Part shown: positions 51,633 to 62,799 of the stretch, one piece after another
How positions within the stretch are numbered: the stretch's first letter is position 1
How the letters are laid out: the number at the start of each line of letters is the position of its first letter
Assembly: GCA_900455085.1 (NCBI GenBank)
Contig: UGTZ01000001.1
Coordinates: 1,828,501 to 1,892,500, forward strand
DNA from: Providencia rettgeri
GTDB lineage: Bacteria > Pseudomonadota > Gammaproteobacteria > Enterobacterales > Enterobacteriaceae
DNA length: 64,000 nt
Direction: 5' to 3'
Notes under the pieces: generated by a model
Database searches by the model: none
What the model saw: only the letters and a program-made list of their open reading frames with translations
Told to the model about the DNA's origin: nothing
Made by a program: the position numbers and the translations under genes

Positions 51633-52769
51633 TTACAGTTCGAAGTCGCTCAAATCGTCGGTATCGACTTGAGAGTCAATTTGGCCGACTAAATAAGAAC
51701 TCACTTCAACCTCTTGAGGTGCAACTTGTACGTTATCAGACACCAACCATGCGTTGATCCATGGAATTGGGTTTGAACGTGCTTCAAATGGCAATTTCAG
51801 GCCAACAGCTTGCATGCGAATGTTAGTAATATATTCAACATATTGGCATAAAATATCTTTATTTAAACCAATCATAGAGCCTTCGCTGAATAGGTAGTCA
51901 GCCCACTCTTTTTCTTGCTCTGCTGCTTGAACGAACAAGTCATAACACTCTTGTTCGCACTCTGCCGCGATTTCGGCCATTTCTGGGTCATCTTGCCCTG
52001 AGCGCAACAGGTTCAACATGTGTTGTGTTCCAGTTAAGTGCAGCGCTTCATCACGTGCGATTAGCTTGATGATTTTAGCATTTCCTTCCATCAGTTCGCG
52101 TTCAGCAAACGCAAATGAACAGGCAAAGCTAACATAGAAACGGATGGCTTCGAGCGCATTAACGCTCATTAGGCACAGATACAGCTGTTTCTTCAATTGA
52201 CGTAAAGAAACAGTGACTTGTTTGCCGTTACAAGTATGCGTGCCTTCACCAAACATATGATAGTAATTGGTCATTTCGATCAGGTCATCGTAAAAACCAG
52301 AAATATCTTTAGCACGCTTTAAAATTTCTTCATTTTCAACGATATCGTCAAAAATAATGGCTGGGTCATTCACTATATTACGAATAATGTGTGTATATGA
52401 ACGTGAGTGGATAGTTTCAGAAAACGCCCACGTTTCAACCCAAGTTTCCAGTTCAGGAATCGAAATCAGCGGCAATAATGCCACATTAGGGCTGCGGCCC
52501 TGAATAGAGTCCAGCAGCGTTTGGTATTTCAGATTACTGATAAAAATATGTTTTTCGTGATCTGGCAACGCATTATAGTCAATACGGTCGCGAGATACGT
52601 CAACTTCTTCAGGGCGCCAGAAAAACGACAATTGTTTTTCAATCAGCTTTTCAAAAATAGGGTACTTTTGCTGATCATAGCGCGCCACGTTAACTGGTTG
52701 GCCGAAAAACATCGGCTCCAGCATTTGGTCATTCTTTTTCTGTGAAAACGTTGTATATGTGTGTGACAT
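51633..52769 (-). CDS. nrdB: Class Ia ribonucleotide reductase beta subunit NrdB
   Basis: Carries the diiron-tyrosyl radical cofactor that activates NrdA. It is 378 residues (E. coli 376). Iron ligands and the radical tyrosine are in [18 protein letters not shown] (Y at about 123), and further ligands in [16 protein letters not shown] and [12 protein letters not shown]. The C-terminal tail DDLSDFEL docks to NrdA. The gene follows nrdA by 11 nt. Confidence 0.97.
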   Translation of the reverse strand: MSHTYTTFSQKKNDQMLEPMFFGQPVNVARYDQQKYPIFEKLIEKQLSFFWRPEEVDVSRDRIDYNALPDHEKHIFISNLKYQTLLDSIQGRSPNVALLPLISIPELETWVETWAFSETIHSRSYTHIIRNIVNDPAIIFDDIVENEEILKRAKDISGFYDDLIEMTNYYHMFGEGTHTCNGKQVTVSLRQLKKQLYLCLMSVNALEAIRFYVSFACSFAFAERELMEGNAKIIKLIARDEALHLTGTQHMLNLLRSGQDDPEMAEIAAECEQECYDLFVQAAEQEKEWADYLFSEGSMIGLNKDILCQYVEYITNIRMQAVGLKLPFEARSNPIPWINAWLVSDNVQVAPQEVEVSSYLVGQIDSQVDTDDLSDFEL

Positions 52770-52780
52770 AACAATTCCTA

Positions 52781-55072
52781 TTAAATTTTACACGCGCCGC
52801 CTTCGCAATCGGAATCCGCTGACTCAACAACTTCTTCCAGATCGCCCTGAACATCTTCCGCCCCATCGCGGGTGTTATGGTAGTAAAGTGTTTTCACACC
52901 AAACTTATAGGCGAGCAATAAATCTTTTAGCAATTGGTTCATTGGTACTTTGCCGCTCTCAAAACGAGTCGGGTCATAGTTTGTGTTAGCAGAAATCGAC
53001 TGGTCGATAAATTTCTGCATGATACCAACGAGTTGTAAATAGCCACTGTTTGAAGGCATTTGCCATAGTAGCTCGTATGCGCCTTTCAGATTTTCGTAAT
53101 CTGGCACTACTTGACGCAAAATACCATCTTTAGAGGCTTTAATACTGATATAACCACGTGGTGGCTCAATACCATTGGTTGCGTTAGAAATTTGTGATGA
53201 TGTCTCTGAAGGCATCAATGCAGACAGTGTCGAGTTACGCAGACCATGTTGTTTAATATCTTGGCGTAAAGCTTCCCAATCGTAATGCAAAGGTTCATTA
53301 GTTAACTTATCGAGCTCTTTTTTATAGGTATCGATAGGTAAAACGCCTTGTGCATAAGTTGTTTCATTGAACCATGGGCAAGCACCTTGCTCTTTTGCTA
53401 ACTCATTCGAGGCTTTTAATAGATAATACTGAATGGCTTCGAATGTTTTGTGCGTTAAGTTGTTCGCACTACCGTCAGAATAACGAACACCGTGCTTCGC
53501 GAGATAATAAGCGTAGTTAATCACCCCAATACCGAGTGTACGACGCCCCATTGAGCCTTGCTTCGCCGCAATGATTGGGTAATCTTGGTAGTCAAGCAGT
53601 GCATCAAGAGCACGAACAGCTAATATTGCCAGCTCTTCTAATTCATCTAGGCTATCAATCGCCCCTAAGTTAAATGCCGATAATGTACACAGCGCAATTT
53701 CACCGTTCTCGTCATTAATGTTATTTAATGGCTTAGTTGGCAGTGCAATTTCTAAACATAAGTTTGACTGACGAACAGGGGCAACCTGTGGGTCAAATGG
53801 GCTATGTGTATTACAGTGGTCAACGTTTTGAATATAGATTCGGCCAGTAGACGCACGTTCTTGCATCATTAATGAAAATAGCTCAACCGCTTTAACACTG
53901 GATTTGCGAATATTTTCATCTTGTTCGTATTTCACATATAAACGTTCAAATTCGTCTTGATCAGCGAAAAATGCATCATAAAGACCTGGAACGTCTGATG
54001 GACTGAATAATGTAATATCTTGGTTTTTAATCAAACGCTCATACATTAACTTGTTGAGTTGCACACCGTAATCCATATGGCGAACACGGTTACCTTCAAC
54101 CCCACGATTATTTTTCAGTACCAATAAACTTTCAACTTCAAGGTGCCAAATAGGGTAGAACAAGGTTGCAGCACCACCACGAACGCCACCTTGCGAACAA
54201 GATTTCACCGCAGTTTGGAAGTGTTTATAGAACGGAATACAACCAGTGTGGAACGCTTCACCACCACGAATTGGGCTGCCTAATGCACGAATGCGGCCTG
54301 CATTTACCCCAATACCTGCACGCTGTGAGACATATTTCACAATTGCGCTTGAAGTGGCATTGATGGAATCTAAGCTGTCACCACACTCAATCAGTACACA
54401 AGAGCTGAATTGACGTGTAGGAGTACGTACCCCCGCCATAATTGGCGTAGGTAATGAAATTTTGAATGTTGAAACGGCGTCATAGAAACGGCGAATATAA
54501 TCGAGACGCGTCTCTTTTGGGTAATGTGAAAATAGGCAAGCAGCAACTAAAATGTATAAAAACTGTGCGCTCTCATAGATTTCACCGGTAACGCGGTTTT
54601 GAACTAAATATTTCCCTTCAAGCTGTTTTACCGCAGCATAGGAAAAATTCATATCACGCCAATGGTCTATAAAGCTATCCATTTGCTCGAACTCTGCTTC
54701 AGAGTAGTCTTCCAGCAAATGCTTGTCATATTTCCCCATTTCGACGAGGTGTTTAACATGCTTATATAATGCAGGCGGTTCAAACTGGCCATAGGCTTTC
54801 TTGCGTAAGTTAAAAATAGCAAGACGTGCAGCTAAGTATTGGTAATCAGGTGTATCACCCGTAATTAAATCTGCTGCTGCTTTGATCATCGTTTCGTGAA
54901 TGTCAGAAGTTCTGATCCCATCATAAAACTGAATCTGTGAACGTAACTCCACTTGAGAAACGGATACGTTACTTAGGCCTTCCGCGGCCCAGGTTATTAC
55001 CTTGTGGATTTTGTCGAGATCAATGCGTTCTTTATGTCCATCACGCTTTGTGACTAACAGACTCTGGTTCAT
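52781..55072 (-). CDS. nrdA: Class Ia ribonucleotide reductase alpha subunit NrdA
   Basis: Reduces ribonucleoside diphosphates to deoxyribonucleotides. It is 763 residues from [12 protein letters not shown] (E. coli 761). The N-terminal ATP cone (about 5-95) is present. Active-site cysteines are in [14 protein letters not shown] (about 225) and [14 protein letters not shown] (about 440), and the C-terminal redox pair is in [12 protein letters not shown] at 55084 is in frame but has no room for a ribosome site. NrdR- and DnaA-like sites lie upstream. Confidence 0.97.
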   Translation of the reverse strand: MNQSLLVTKRDGHKERIDLDKIHKVITWAAEGLSNVSVSQVELRSQIQFYDGIRTSDIHETMIKAAADLITGDTPDYQYLAARLAIFNLRKKAYGQFEPPALYKHVKHLVEMGKYDKHLLEDYSEAEFEQMDSFIDHWRDMNFSYAAVKQLEGKYLVQNRVTGEIYESAQFLYILVAACLFSHYPKETRLDYIRRFYDAVSTFKISLPTPIMAGVRTPTRQFSSCVLIECGDSLDSINATSSAIVKYVSQRAGIGVNAGRIRALGSPIRGGEAFHTGCIPFYKHFQTAVKSCSQGGVRGGAATLFYPIWHLEVESLLVLKNNRGVEGNRVRHMDYGVQLNKLMYERLIKNQDITLFSPSDVPGLYDAFFADQDEFERLYVKYEQDENIRKSSVKAVELFSLMMQERASTGRIYIQNVDHCNTHSPFDPQVAPVRQSNLCLEIALPTKPLNNINDENGEIALCTLSAFNLGAIDSLDELEELAILAVRALDALLDYQDYPIIAAKQGSMGRRTLGIGVINYAYYLAKHGVRYSDGSANNLTHKTFEAIQYYLLKASNELAKEQGACPWFNETTYAQGVLPIDTYKKELDKLTNEPLHYDWEALRQDIKQHGLRNSTLSALMPSETSSQISNATNGIEPPRGYISIKASKDGILRQVVPDYENLKGAYELLWQMPSNSGYLQLVGIMQKFIDQSISANTNYDPTRFESGKVPMNQLLKDLLLAYKFGVKTLYYHNTRDGAEDVQGDLEEVVESADSDCEGGACKI

Positions 55073-55140
55073 GAGCAAGTACACCTTGGTTGAACTACAA
55101 ATGGGTTAAAAAAACATAAAAAAGCTCATGGTGTAATGCC

Positions 55141-55186
55141 ATGAGGCTAGTAGTGTTATGTTTGCTTGTACCACTATATGTAGTAG
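55141..55186. promoter_or_regulatory. NrdR-box-like sites upstream of nrdA
   Basis: 55171-55186 (CCACTATATGTAGTAG) matches the NrdR consensus ACACTATATATAGTGT at 12 of 16 positions. A second, weaker partner is the half-site TAGTGT at 55151-55156, with centres about 30 bp apart, near the three-helical-turn spacing of NrdR box pairs. NrdR represses nrd operons in most bacteria. Confidence 0.55.
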
Positions 55187-55256
55187 TTTGTTTAGAATAC
55201 CATAACAAGATAATGTTAATATGTGATTTTATCAAGTGAACAAATTAGAGGGATCT

Positions 55257-55265
55257 TGTGGATAA
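55257..55265 (-). promoter_or_regulatory. DnaA box upstream of nrdA
   Basis: TGTGGATAA is the exact complement of the high-affinity DnaA box TTATCCACA, about 185 bp upstream of the nrdA start. DnaA binds upstream of nrdA in E. coli and regulates it, so this is a likely functional site. Confidence 0.6.
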
Positions 55266-55429
55266 CTGGTTGGATAAGAAAACAGATCATGTCGGTAAGC
55301 TGCATGGTAAAAGGCATTAATAAAAAAAATGCTTCCGACATGAGGACTAAAATAAATTTTGTAAACTGCGATCGTTTGCTGCTTTCTTAAACGTACTGCT
55401 TGTGATTTATTCTTTTCACGACTAAATGA

Positions 55430-56153
55430 CTATTCGCTCACAGTATGCAGCATATAATTTACATCAACATTTGGCCCTAGCCAGAATTTATCCGTTAATG
55501 GGTTGAAGTGTAACCCTATGATATGTTTATCTTTCAGTGGTGTTCCGTCAATCCAGCCAATTAACTCAGAAGGGCGAATAAATTTGTTGGCATCATGAGT
55601 CCCTTTAGGCACGATTTTCATAATATATTCAGCGGCGACAACAGCCATTAACCATGCTTTTTTTGTTACGGTTAATGGTTGAAAAAATCACGTGTCCACC
55701 TGGTTTCACTAATTTAGCGCAAGCTCTAACGACAGACTGAGGGTCCGGAACATGTTCAAGCATCTCCATACATGTGACAACATCATAGGCTTGAGAGTGC
55801 TTGTCAGCGTGCTGTTCGACGGTTTCTTGGACATATTCAACCGGAATACCGGACTCAAGAGAATGTAAGCGTGCGACCATTAAGGGTTCAGCCCCCATAT
55901 CAAGGCCGGTGACTTCTGCACCTTCACGCGCCATACTTTCGGATAAAATGCCACCGCCACAACCAACATCAAGAATTTTTTTACCGAAAACACCGTCTAC
56001 ACGCTGCATAATATAACCTAAGCGTAAAGGGTTGATGCGGTGTAGTGGGGCAAATTCCCCTTCTAAATCCCACCAACGGGAAGCGATGGACTCAAATTTC
56101 TCGATCTCTTGCTTATCGACGTTAAGGTACGTTGGGGTTTGGGTGTCATTCAT
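55430..56153 (-). pseudogene. ubiG: Ubiquinone biosynthesis O-methyltransferase UbiG, one frameshift (likely sequence error)
   Basis: SAM-dependent O-methyltransferase for both O-methylation steps of ubiquinone synthesis. SAM motif [14 protein letters not shown] is at about 58-70, and motif post-[10 protein letters not shown] follows. The frame breaks at a T7 run on the plus strand at 55658-55664 (A7 in the gene). With A6 it reads [20 protein letters not shown] and ends YMLHTVSE. The corrected protein is exactly 240 residues, the E. coli length. Divergent from gyrA, as in E. coli. Confidence 0.9.
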
Positions 56154-56450
56154 ACAAAGAAGCTCCTATTTTTAACCTATTCCCTAAAGCCTATTAACGA
56201 TAATTATATTTAAACTATGTTCAGTAGGGGGAGATAGCGGCCCGATAAGAATTGATGGCTAAAATATAAACAACAATGCAGTTATTGCAGTTATTAATTG
56301 ATAAACCCTCAAGTTTCGGACACATAAACTTAATTTTCCGCTATTATACATAGCTTGGAAGACAAATACCCGTCTCTTATTTTTATTAAATTGGCGAATT
56401 GTGGTATAGTTCTACTCTTTGAATCCGAAGTTATGAGGGACAGTGGTTCC

Positions 56451-59066
56451 ATGAGCGAGATTGCCAGAGAAATCACACCAGTTAATATCGAAGAAGAGCT
56501 TAAAAGTTCGTATTTGGATTATGCAATGTCCGTTATTGTCGGCCGTGCACTTCCAGATGTTCGAGATGGACTGAAGCCAGTACACCGCAGAGTACTGTTT
56601 GCGATGAATGTATTGGGAAATGATTGGAATAAACCCTATAAAAAATCTGCCCGTATTGTTGGGGACGTCATCGGTAAATACCATCCACATGGTGATAGCG
56701 CTGTTTACGAGACAATCGTTCGTCTAGCACAGCCTTTCTCAATGCGTTACATGCTGGTTGATGGTCAGGGAAACTTCGGTTCAGTTGACGGAGACTCCGC
56801 AGCGGCAATGCGTTATACGGAAATCCGTATGGCGAAAATTGCCCATGAGCTACTGGCTGACCTTGAAAAAGAAACCGTTGATTTCGTTCCAAACTATGAT
56901 GGAACAGAGCAAATTCCTGAAGTTATGCCGACGAAAATCCCCAACCTTTTGGTTAATGGGTCGTCCGGTATTGCTGTTGGGATGGCAACCAATATTCCAC
57001 CTCACAATTTAGGGGAAGTGATTAACGGTTGTCTTGCCTATATAGAAGATGAAGACATCAGTATTGAAGGCTTAATGGAGCACATTCCAGGGCCTGACTT
57101 CCCTACAGCGGCGATTATCAACGGCCGTCGTGGGATTATTGATGCATATCGTACAGGGCGTGGCAAGGTCTATATCCGTGCAAGCGCTGAAGTGGAAGTC
57201 GATGAGAAAAATGGTCGTGAAACCATTATTGTCAGCGAAATCCCTTATCAAGTGAATAAAGCTCGCTTGATTGAAAAAATTGCAGAATTAGTTAAAGACA
57301 AACGCGTTGAAGGTATCAGTGCACTGCGTGACGAGTCGGATAAAGACGGTATGCGCATTGTTATTGAAGTTAAACGCGATGCGGTGGGTGAAGTTGTACT
57401 AAACAACTTATATTCATTGACCCAATTGCAAGTTTCTTTTGGTATCAATATGGTAGCTCTACATCAAGGGCAACCCAAAATACTGAATTTAAAAGATATC
57501 ATTGCTGCTTTTGTGCGTCACCGTCGTGAAGTTGTCACTCGTCGTACGATTTTTGAATTACGCAAAGCGCGTGACCGTGCTCATATCCTTGAAGCATTAG
57601 CAATCGCCTTGGCTAATATTGACCCAATTATTGAACTGATCCGTAAAGCACCAACGCCTGCTGAAGCAAAAGCAGGGCTAATTGCACGTTCTTGGGATCT
57701 GGGTAATGTTGCTGCGATGCTAGAACGCGCGGGTGATGACGCCGCTCGTCCTGAGTGGTTAGAGCCTCAGTTTGGTGTGCATGAAGGGCAATATTTCCTG
57801 ACTGAACAACAAGCCCAAGCTATTTTGGACTTACGCCTCCAAAAATTAACGGGCCTTGAGCACGAAAAATTACTGGAAGAGTACCGTGAACTTCTAGTAC
57901 AAATTGAAGCTTTACTGTTTATTTTACGCAGCCCTGAACGTTTGATGGAAGTGATTCGCGAAGAGTTAGAAATTATTCGTGATACCTACAACGACCCTCG
58001 TCGTACAGAAATTACAGAAAATACTGCAGACATCAATATTGAAGATTTGATCAACCAAGAAGATGTAGTGGTGACATTATCTCATCAAGGTTATGTGAAA
58101 TATCAGCCTCTGTCTGATTACGAAGCACAGCGCCGTGGTGGTAAAGGTAAGTCTGCGGCAAGAACTAAAGACGAAGACTTCATTGAACGATTATTGGTCG
58201 CCAATACACATGACACCATCTTGTGTTTCTCAAGCCGTGGTCGGTTATATTGGATGAAAGTTTACCAATTACCAGAAGCGAGCCGTGGCGCTCGTGGTCG
58301 CCCAATTGTTAACTTATTACCACTAGAGCAAGATGAGCGTATTACGGCCATCTTACCTGTACGTGAATATGAAGAGGGTTACAACGTCTTCATGGCAACG
58401 GCGAGTGGTACGGTGAAGAAAACTCCTTTACAAGAGTTTAGTCGCCCAAGAAGTGCCGGTATTATTGCGGTGAACTTGAATGACGGTGATGAACTGATTG
58501 GTGTTGATTTAACAGATGGTTCAAACGAAGTCATGCTGTTTTCAGCTCAGGGTAAAGTTGTGCGCTTCGCTGAAGATGCCGTTCGTCCTATGGGACGTAC
58601 CGCAACAGGTGTACGTGGTATTAAATTAATGGATAACGACAAAGTCGTTTCTTTGATTATTCCACGTGGAGAAGGGCATATCTTAACTGTGACAGAAAAT
58701 GGTTACGGTAAACGTACTGAAGAAGCTGAATACCCAACTAAATCTCGTGCAACTCAAGGGGTTATCTCCATTAAAGTGAGTGAGCGAAACGGGAATGTAG
58801 TTGGCGCGATTCAGGTTGATGAAACAGACCAAATCATGATGATCACGGATGCCGGCACATTAGTTCGTACACGGGTGTCTGAAGTGAGCGTCGTTGGCCG
58901 TAATACTCAAGGTGTTACCTTGATTAGAACCGCTGAAGATGAAAAAGTTGTTGGTTTGCAGCGCGTTGCTGAAACAGATGACGATGAAAACAATGATGAT
59001 GAGATTGCAAATGAAAACACTGAAGAAAATGGTGTTGATGATGCAAATATCGACGATCAAGAGTAA
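56451..59066 (+). CDS. gyrA: DNA gyrase subunit A
   Basis: The breakage-reunion subunit of gyrase. It is 871 residues (E. coli 875). The catalytic tyrosine is Y122 in AAMRYTEIR. The quinolone-resistance region reads GDSAVYE, so Ser83 is the susceptible residue; position 87 is Glu, as I recall is normal in Proteus. The six-blade C-terminal DNA-wrapping domain contains the [11 protein letters not shown]yrA box. The acidic tail is unusually rich in Asp/Glu/Asn. The ORF is open back to 56355, but [10 protein letters not shown] at 56451 matches the E. coli start. Confidence 0.97.
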   Translation: MSEIAREITPVNIEEELKSSYLDYAMSVIVGRALPDVRDGLKPVHRRVLFAMNVLGNDWNKPYKKSARIVGDVIGKYHPHGDSAVYETIVRLAQPFSMRYMLVDGQGNFGSVDGDSAAAMRYTEIRMAKIAHELLADLEKETVDFVPNYDGTEQIPEVMPTKIPNLLVNGSSGIAVGMATNIPPHNLGEVINGCLAYIEDEDISIEGLMEHIPGPDFPTAAIINGRRGIIDAYRTGRGKVYIRASAEVEVDEKNGRETIIVSEIPYQVNKARLIEKIAELVKDKRVEGISALRDESDKDGMRIVIEVKRDAVGEVVLNNLYSLTQLQVSFGINMVALHQGQPKILNLKDIIAAFVRHRREVVTRRTIFELRKARDRAHILEALAIALANIDPIIELIRKAPTPAEAKAGLIARSWDLGNVAAMLERAGDDAARPEWLEPQFGVHEGQYFLTEQQAQAILDLRLQKLTGLEHEKLLEEYRELLVQIEALLFILRSPERLMEVIREELEIIRDTYNDPRRTEITENTADINIEDLINQEDVVVTLSHQGYVKYQPLSDYEAQRRGGKGKSAARTKDEDFIERLLVANTHDTILCFSSRGRLYWMKVYQLPEASRGARGRPIVNLLPLEQDERITAILPVREYEEGYNVFMATASGTVKKTPLQEFSRPRSAGIIAVNLNDGDELIGVDLTDGSNEVMLFSAQGKVVRFAEDAVRPMGRTATGVRGIKLMDNDKVVSLIIPRGEGHILTVTENGYGKRTEEAEYPTKSRATQGVISIKVSERNGNVVGAIQVDETDQIMMITDAGTLVRTRVSEVSVVGRNTQGVTLIRTAEDEKVVGLQRVAETDDDENNDDEIANENTEENGVDDANIDDQE

Positions 59067-59086
59067 TCATCGCGTTTAATTTAATG

Positions 59087-59117
59087 AACGGGTAGCGTAA
59101 TTAGCTGCCCGTTTTAG
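59087..59117 (+). terminator. Hairpin after gyrA
   Basis: ACGGGTAGC / AGCTGCCCGT with a small internal mismatch and a TTTTAG tail, about 20 nt after the gyrA stop. Weaker than the other terminators here. Confidence 0.55.
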
Positions 59118-59183
59118 TTTCTAACCTTAATGTCTTAATTTTAATACTTTTCATGTTAGTCGCTTTTTTATCATGTAATCGAG

Positions 59184-59189
59184 TATAAT
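59184..59189 (+). promoter_or_regulatory. Candidate -10 element for rcsC
   Basis: A perfect TATAAT lies 35 nt upstream of the rcsC TTG start. A clear -35 is not obvious. Listed because it sits in the short gyrA-rcsC spacer, where an rcsC promoter is expected. Confidence 0.35.
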
Positions 59190-59223
59190 TAGCAGTCATA
59201 GTATCGAATATACAGGAAAGCGC

Positions 59224-62069
59224 TTGAGATATTTACCCTCGTTTAAAACATCACTTAGACTTTCTCGGGATTTATTTCGTATCCTCGGCTTGATGTTGTG
59301 GGGTATGGGCGTTTTTATTACTTTATTCTTCCTTTATTCGCAATTTAATGAATACAAATCGGACATTCGTCAACAGTTCTATTCGGGTTATGAAAACCTG
59401 CAAGCCTATATTCAACAAACCGGAGCGACACTTAATTCTATCCAGTCAATGACTGAGCTATATCGAGTAAAGCTACAAGAATCGACAGAAGTAAAGAATC
59501 TTCCAAGTAAATTTCTCGAATTACCGAACGCATCTAATTACTCTTTCTATAAATTAACGCCGAATACGGATTGTGATTATTTTAGAGATAGAGCAGAGAA
59601 TTACTTGCAGGCTTTTGAACAACTGAATTACTTTTGGAAAGAGAGTATTGCTGCACCTCAAGCTTTAAACCATGTCTTTTTAGTTGGTTCAAGAAGTTAT
59701 TGTATGGTGGATTATCCGATCCGCTCAACAATATCTGATATCGAAATACTCAAAAAAGTCAGCTATGAAAGTGTGCGGACTTACCAAGGCTTGAGGTTAC
59801 AAGGAAAAGAGCGCAATTTATTTACAATTATGCATGGTGCACAGCCAGATTATGGGCAAGTTTACTTAATTCAGGCAATCAAGCACGATAACATGCTGCC
59901 TGCGTTTATTGGGTTAGAACGTTCAATTAACTTGAATCAATTCAATATACGCCGAAATAAAGCTATCGAAATACTAATAATTAACGACTATAACCAGCCT
60001 GTTTTATATTCTCCTATCGATATCAACCCTAAGAGCTCAGCGCTACTCAATATTTCAGAGCCTTCATTTTTTGGTTTTAACTCAGATTATTCAAAATTAA
60101 TCTTCAAAAAACGCTTACTGCCCTCTCAAATTACGGTCATTTTCTCCATTGCGACATCTGAAATATTAACTAGTTTAGAAAATACTATTTTTTACGGTAT
60201 TGTCCTTAATATTTTTACGGGGGGGCTAATTTTCTTTTTAATTTGGTTACTTGAAAGGAAAATGCTAGAACCTGCAGAGAACACCGCGATACGGCTTGAA
60301 GAGCATGAACAATTCAATCACAAAATAGTGGCATCAGCACCTGTCGGTATCATCATTTTAAGATTAACCGATGGAGGTAATATCCTTAGTAATGAATTAG
60401 CTCATGACTATTTCCGGCTATTAAATGAAGATGATAAACAGCGAATATTAACAATCATTCGCCAAAAAACGAGCAATTATATTGATGTGGTGACAACCAA
60501 TGGGACACATTTACAAATTAGCTTTGTAAACTCTCGTTATCAGAATGAAGATGTCGCTATTTGTGTATTAGTGGACATCAGTATTCGTGTTCAAATGGAA
60601 AAATCGTTGCAAGATGTAGCCGATGCAGCGGAACAAGCGAACCATGCTAAGTCGATGTTCTTAGCGACAGTAAGCCATGAATTAAGAACGCCGTTATATG
60701 GCATTATTGGTAACATAGAATTGCTACAACGTTATGAGTTATCTGAGAAAGCGACACGTTTGGTTTCCACTATGGATAACTCATCGTCGCTTTTATTACA
60801 GATTATTAGTGATATTTTGGACTTTTCAAAAATTGAATCTAAGCAGTTGAAAATAGAAAGCAAACTGTTTAATTGTCGTGAAGTTTTTGAGTTCGTATTA
60901 GCGAACTACTTGCCATTAGTGACTAAGAAAAAAATATCATTATATTCCTATATTGAACCTAACATTCCAGACCTAATATTGAACGATTCTGTGCGTTTAC
61001 AACAAGTGGTTTCTAATATTGTTAATAATAGTATTAAGTTTACAGAATCAGGTTTCGTATTACTGTATGTTTGGAAAGATGAAAATTATTTAAAGATAGA
61101 AATACGTGACTCAGGAATTGGAATGACCCATGCAGTAGTCATGCAGTTGTTTGATCCATTCTTTCAAGTTTATGACAAAAATAATATAGGTCATAAAGGA
61201 ACAGGTTTAGGTTTAGCGATTTGTGAAAAACTGATTAACCTCATGGATGGTGATATTGAGGTCAATTCCCAAATTGGGCTTGGTAGCTCATTTACTATTC
61301 GTATTCCTTTATATGGTCAAGAATATATTAAGAAAAACATTCCAGAATATCGTGCACATTATCGTATTGCTATCTCGTGCCGAAATGAATTTTTAATGAA
61401 TTTTCTTTTACGCTTGTTAAGTCACGAGCAATTTACGGTTGTGGGTCATCACTCCGATTGATAAAACACAAAAATTATGACCTGCTAATAACCGATTATG
61501 AGTATACCGGAGGTATAACCTGTGAAGATCATATCCAGTTATCAAGTTTTTATGCCGGTGAACTTCACGAAATAAAATCACACCAATGGATTTATAATAC
61601 ATATCAATTAGATAAGTTGCCTGTTTTAATTGATAAAGTCATCATGAAAACGATTGAGCAATCGCAGAAAAATAATATAGCAAATCAACCATTGGTTGCT
61701 GATAATTCGTTAGGTGAATACCATGTGTTAATTGTCGATGACCACCCAATTAACCGAGCATTATTGAGTGAACAATTAGCGTCTATCGGTTTTACTACAG
61801 GCACTGCAATAGATGGATTAGATGCACTAAAATATCTAAATAATCATCACGTTGATATTGTTTTAACGGATGTAAATATGCCAAATATGGATGGTTATCA
61901 GCTGGCAAAAGAACTGCGGCGCTTAGAGTTTAGCTTACCCGTTATCGCATTAACTGCTAATGCAATGGCAGAAGAAAAGCAACGCTGTATTAATGCAGGA
62001 ATGAATGATTGTTTGTCAAAACCAACAACAATTGCAATTTTACGAGAGACCCTGACGCGCTACTGTTAA
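59224..62069 (+). pseudogene. rcsC: Hybrid sensor histidine kinase RcsC, one frameshift (likely sequence error)
   Basis: The membrane sensor kinase of the Rcs envelope-stress phosphorelay. TTG start after AGGAA. It has TM1 (about 20-40), a periplasmic domain (about 45-310), TM2 (about 315-340), PAS-like/RcsC linker, His-kinase dimerisation motif ATVSHELRTPLYG (about 480), the ATPase domain with GTGLGLAICEKL, the ABL region, and a C-terminal receiver (DDHPIN, DVNMPNMDG, LSKP). The frame breaks at 61458-61459: one missing T turns HHSDLIKHKNYD into HHSD-stop. The corrected length is 948 residues (E. coli 949). Convergent with rcsB. Confidence 0.9.
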
Positions 62070-62092
62070 ATATACTTAAAGATGAATGCAAA

Positions 62093-62120
62093 AATAAAAA
62101 CCCATAACTGGGTTTTTATT
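62093..62120. terminator. Bidirectional terminator between rcsC and rcsB
   Basis: AATAAAAACCC / GGGTTTTTATT with a 6-nt loop, flanked by A and T tracts, between convergent genes. Confidence 0.8.
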
Positions 62121-62147
62121 GGTGTAGTCTTATCATTGAAATGAAAC

Positions 62148-62798
62148 TCACTCTGAAGGCGAGTTATCAATACTTACAGAAGAAAGGTAATTTAGCAGCG
62201 CAATATCATTTTCAACGCCTAATTTCAGCATGGCTGATTTTTTCTGGCTACTGATCGTTTTTATGCTACGGTTAAGTTTTTTCGCAATTTCAGTGACTAA
62301 AAAGCCTTCAGCAAATAAACGTAGTACTTCACTTTCTTTTGGTGATAAGCGTTTATCGCCGTAGCCACTTGCATTGACTTTTTCCAGTAGCTTACTCACA
62401 CTTTCTGGCGTGAATTTTTTGCCTTTCTGTAAAGCGGCTAAAGCTTTAGGTAAATCAGCTGGTGCGCCTTGTTTTAACACTATCCCTTCAATATCCAGCT
62501 CTAATATTGCGCTAAGAATGGCTGGGTTATTGTTCATTGTGAGAACAATGATTGATAGATCAGGATAATGCCGTTTGATGTATTTGATTAAAGTAATACC
62601 ATCGCCATATTTATCACCTGGCATTGATAAATCAGTAACTAGCACGTCTGCATTTAAGCGTGCTAAGTTATTAATCAAAGAGGTTGAGTCCTCAAATTCC
62701 CCTACGATATTCACCCATTCAATTTGTTCAAGTGATTTTCTGATGCCGAAAAGAACGATAGGGTGATCATCGGCAACAATGACATTTAGGTTATTCAT
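62148..62798 (-). CDS. rcsB: Response regulator RcsB
   Basis: The transcriptional regulator of the Rcs phosphorelay (capsule, motility, envelope genes). It is 216 residues, the E. coli length. The receiver domain has acidic pocket ADDHPI and phospho-acceptor aspartate in VTDLSMPG (about 56). The NarL/LuxR-type HTH (about 150-210) has RLSPKESEVLRLFAEGFLVT and SIKTISSQKKSAMLKLGV. Its start is 2 nt from the rcsD stop, so they are co-transcribed. Confidence 0.97.
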   Translation of the reverse strand: MNNLNVIVADDHPIVLFGIRKSLEQIEWVNIVGEFEDSTSLINNLARLNADVLVTDLSMPGDKYGDGITLIKYIKRHYPDLSIIVLTMNNNPAILSAILELDIEGIVLKQGAPADLPKALAALQKGKKFTPESVSKLLEKVNASGYGDKRLSPKESEVLRLFAEGFLVTEIAKKLNRSIKTISSQKKSAMLKLGVENDIALLNYLSSVSIDNSPSE

Positions 62799-62799
62799 A

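Noticed and set aside
56451..59066. Glu87 in GyrA as a fluoroquinolone-resistance mutation
   Set aside because: Glu at 87 is a conservative change and, to my knowledge, the wild-type residue in Proteus. Ser83 is intact.
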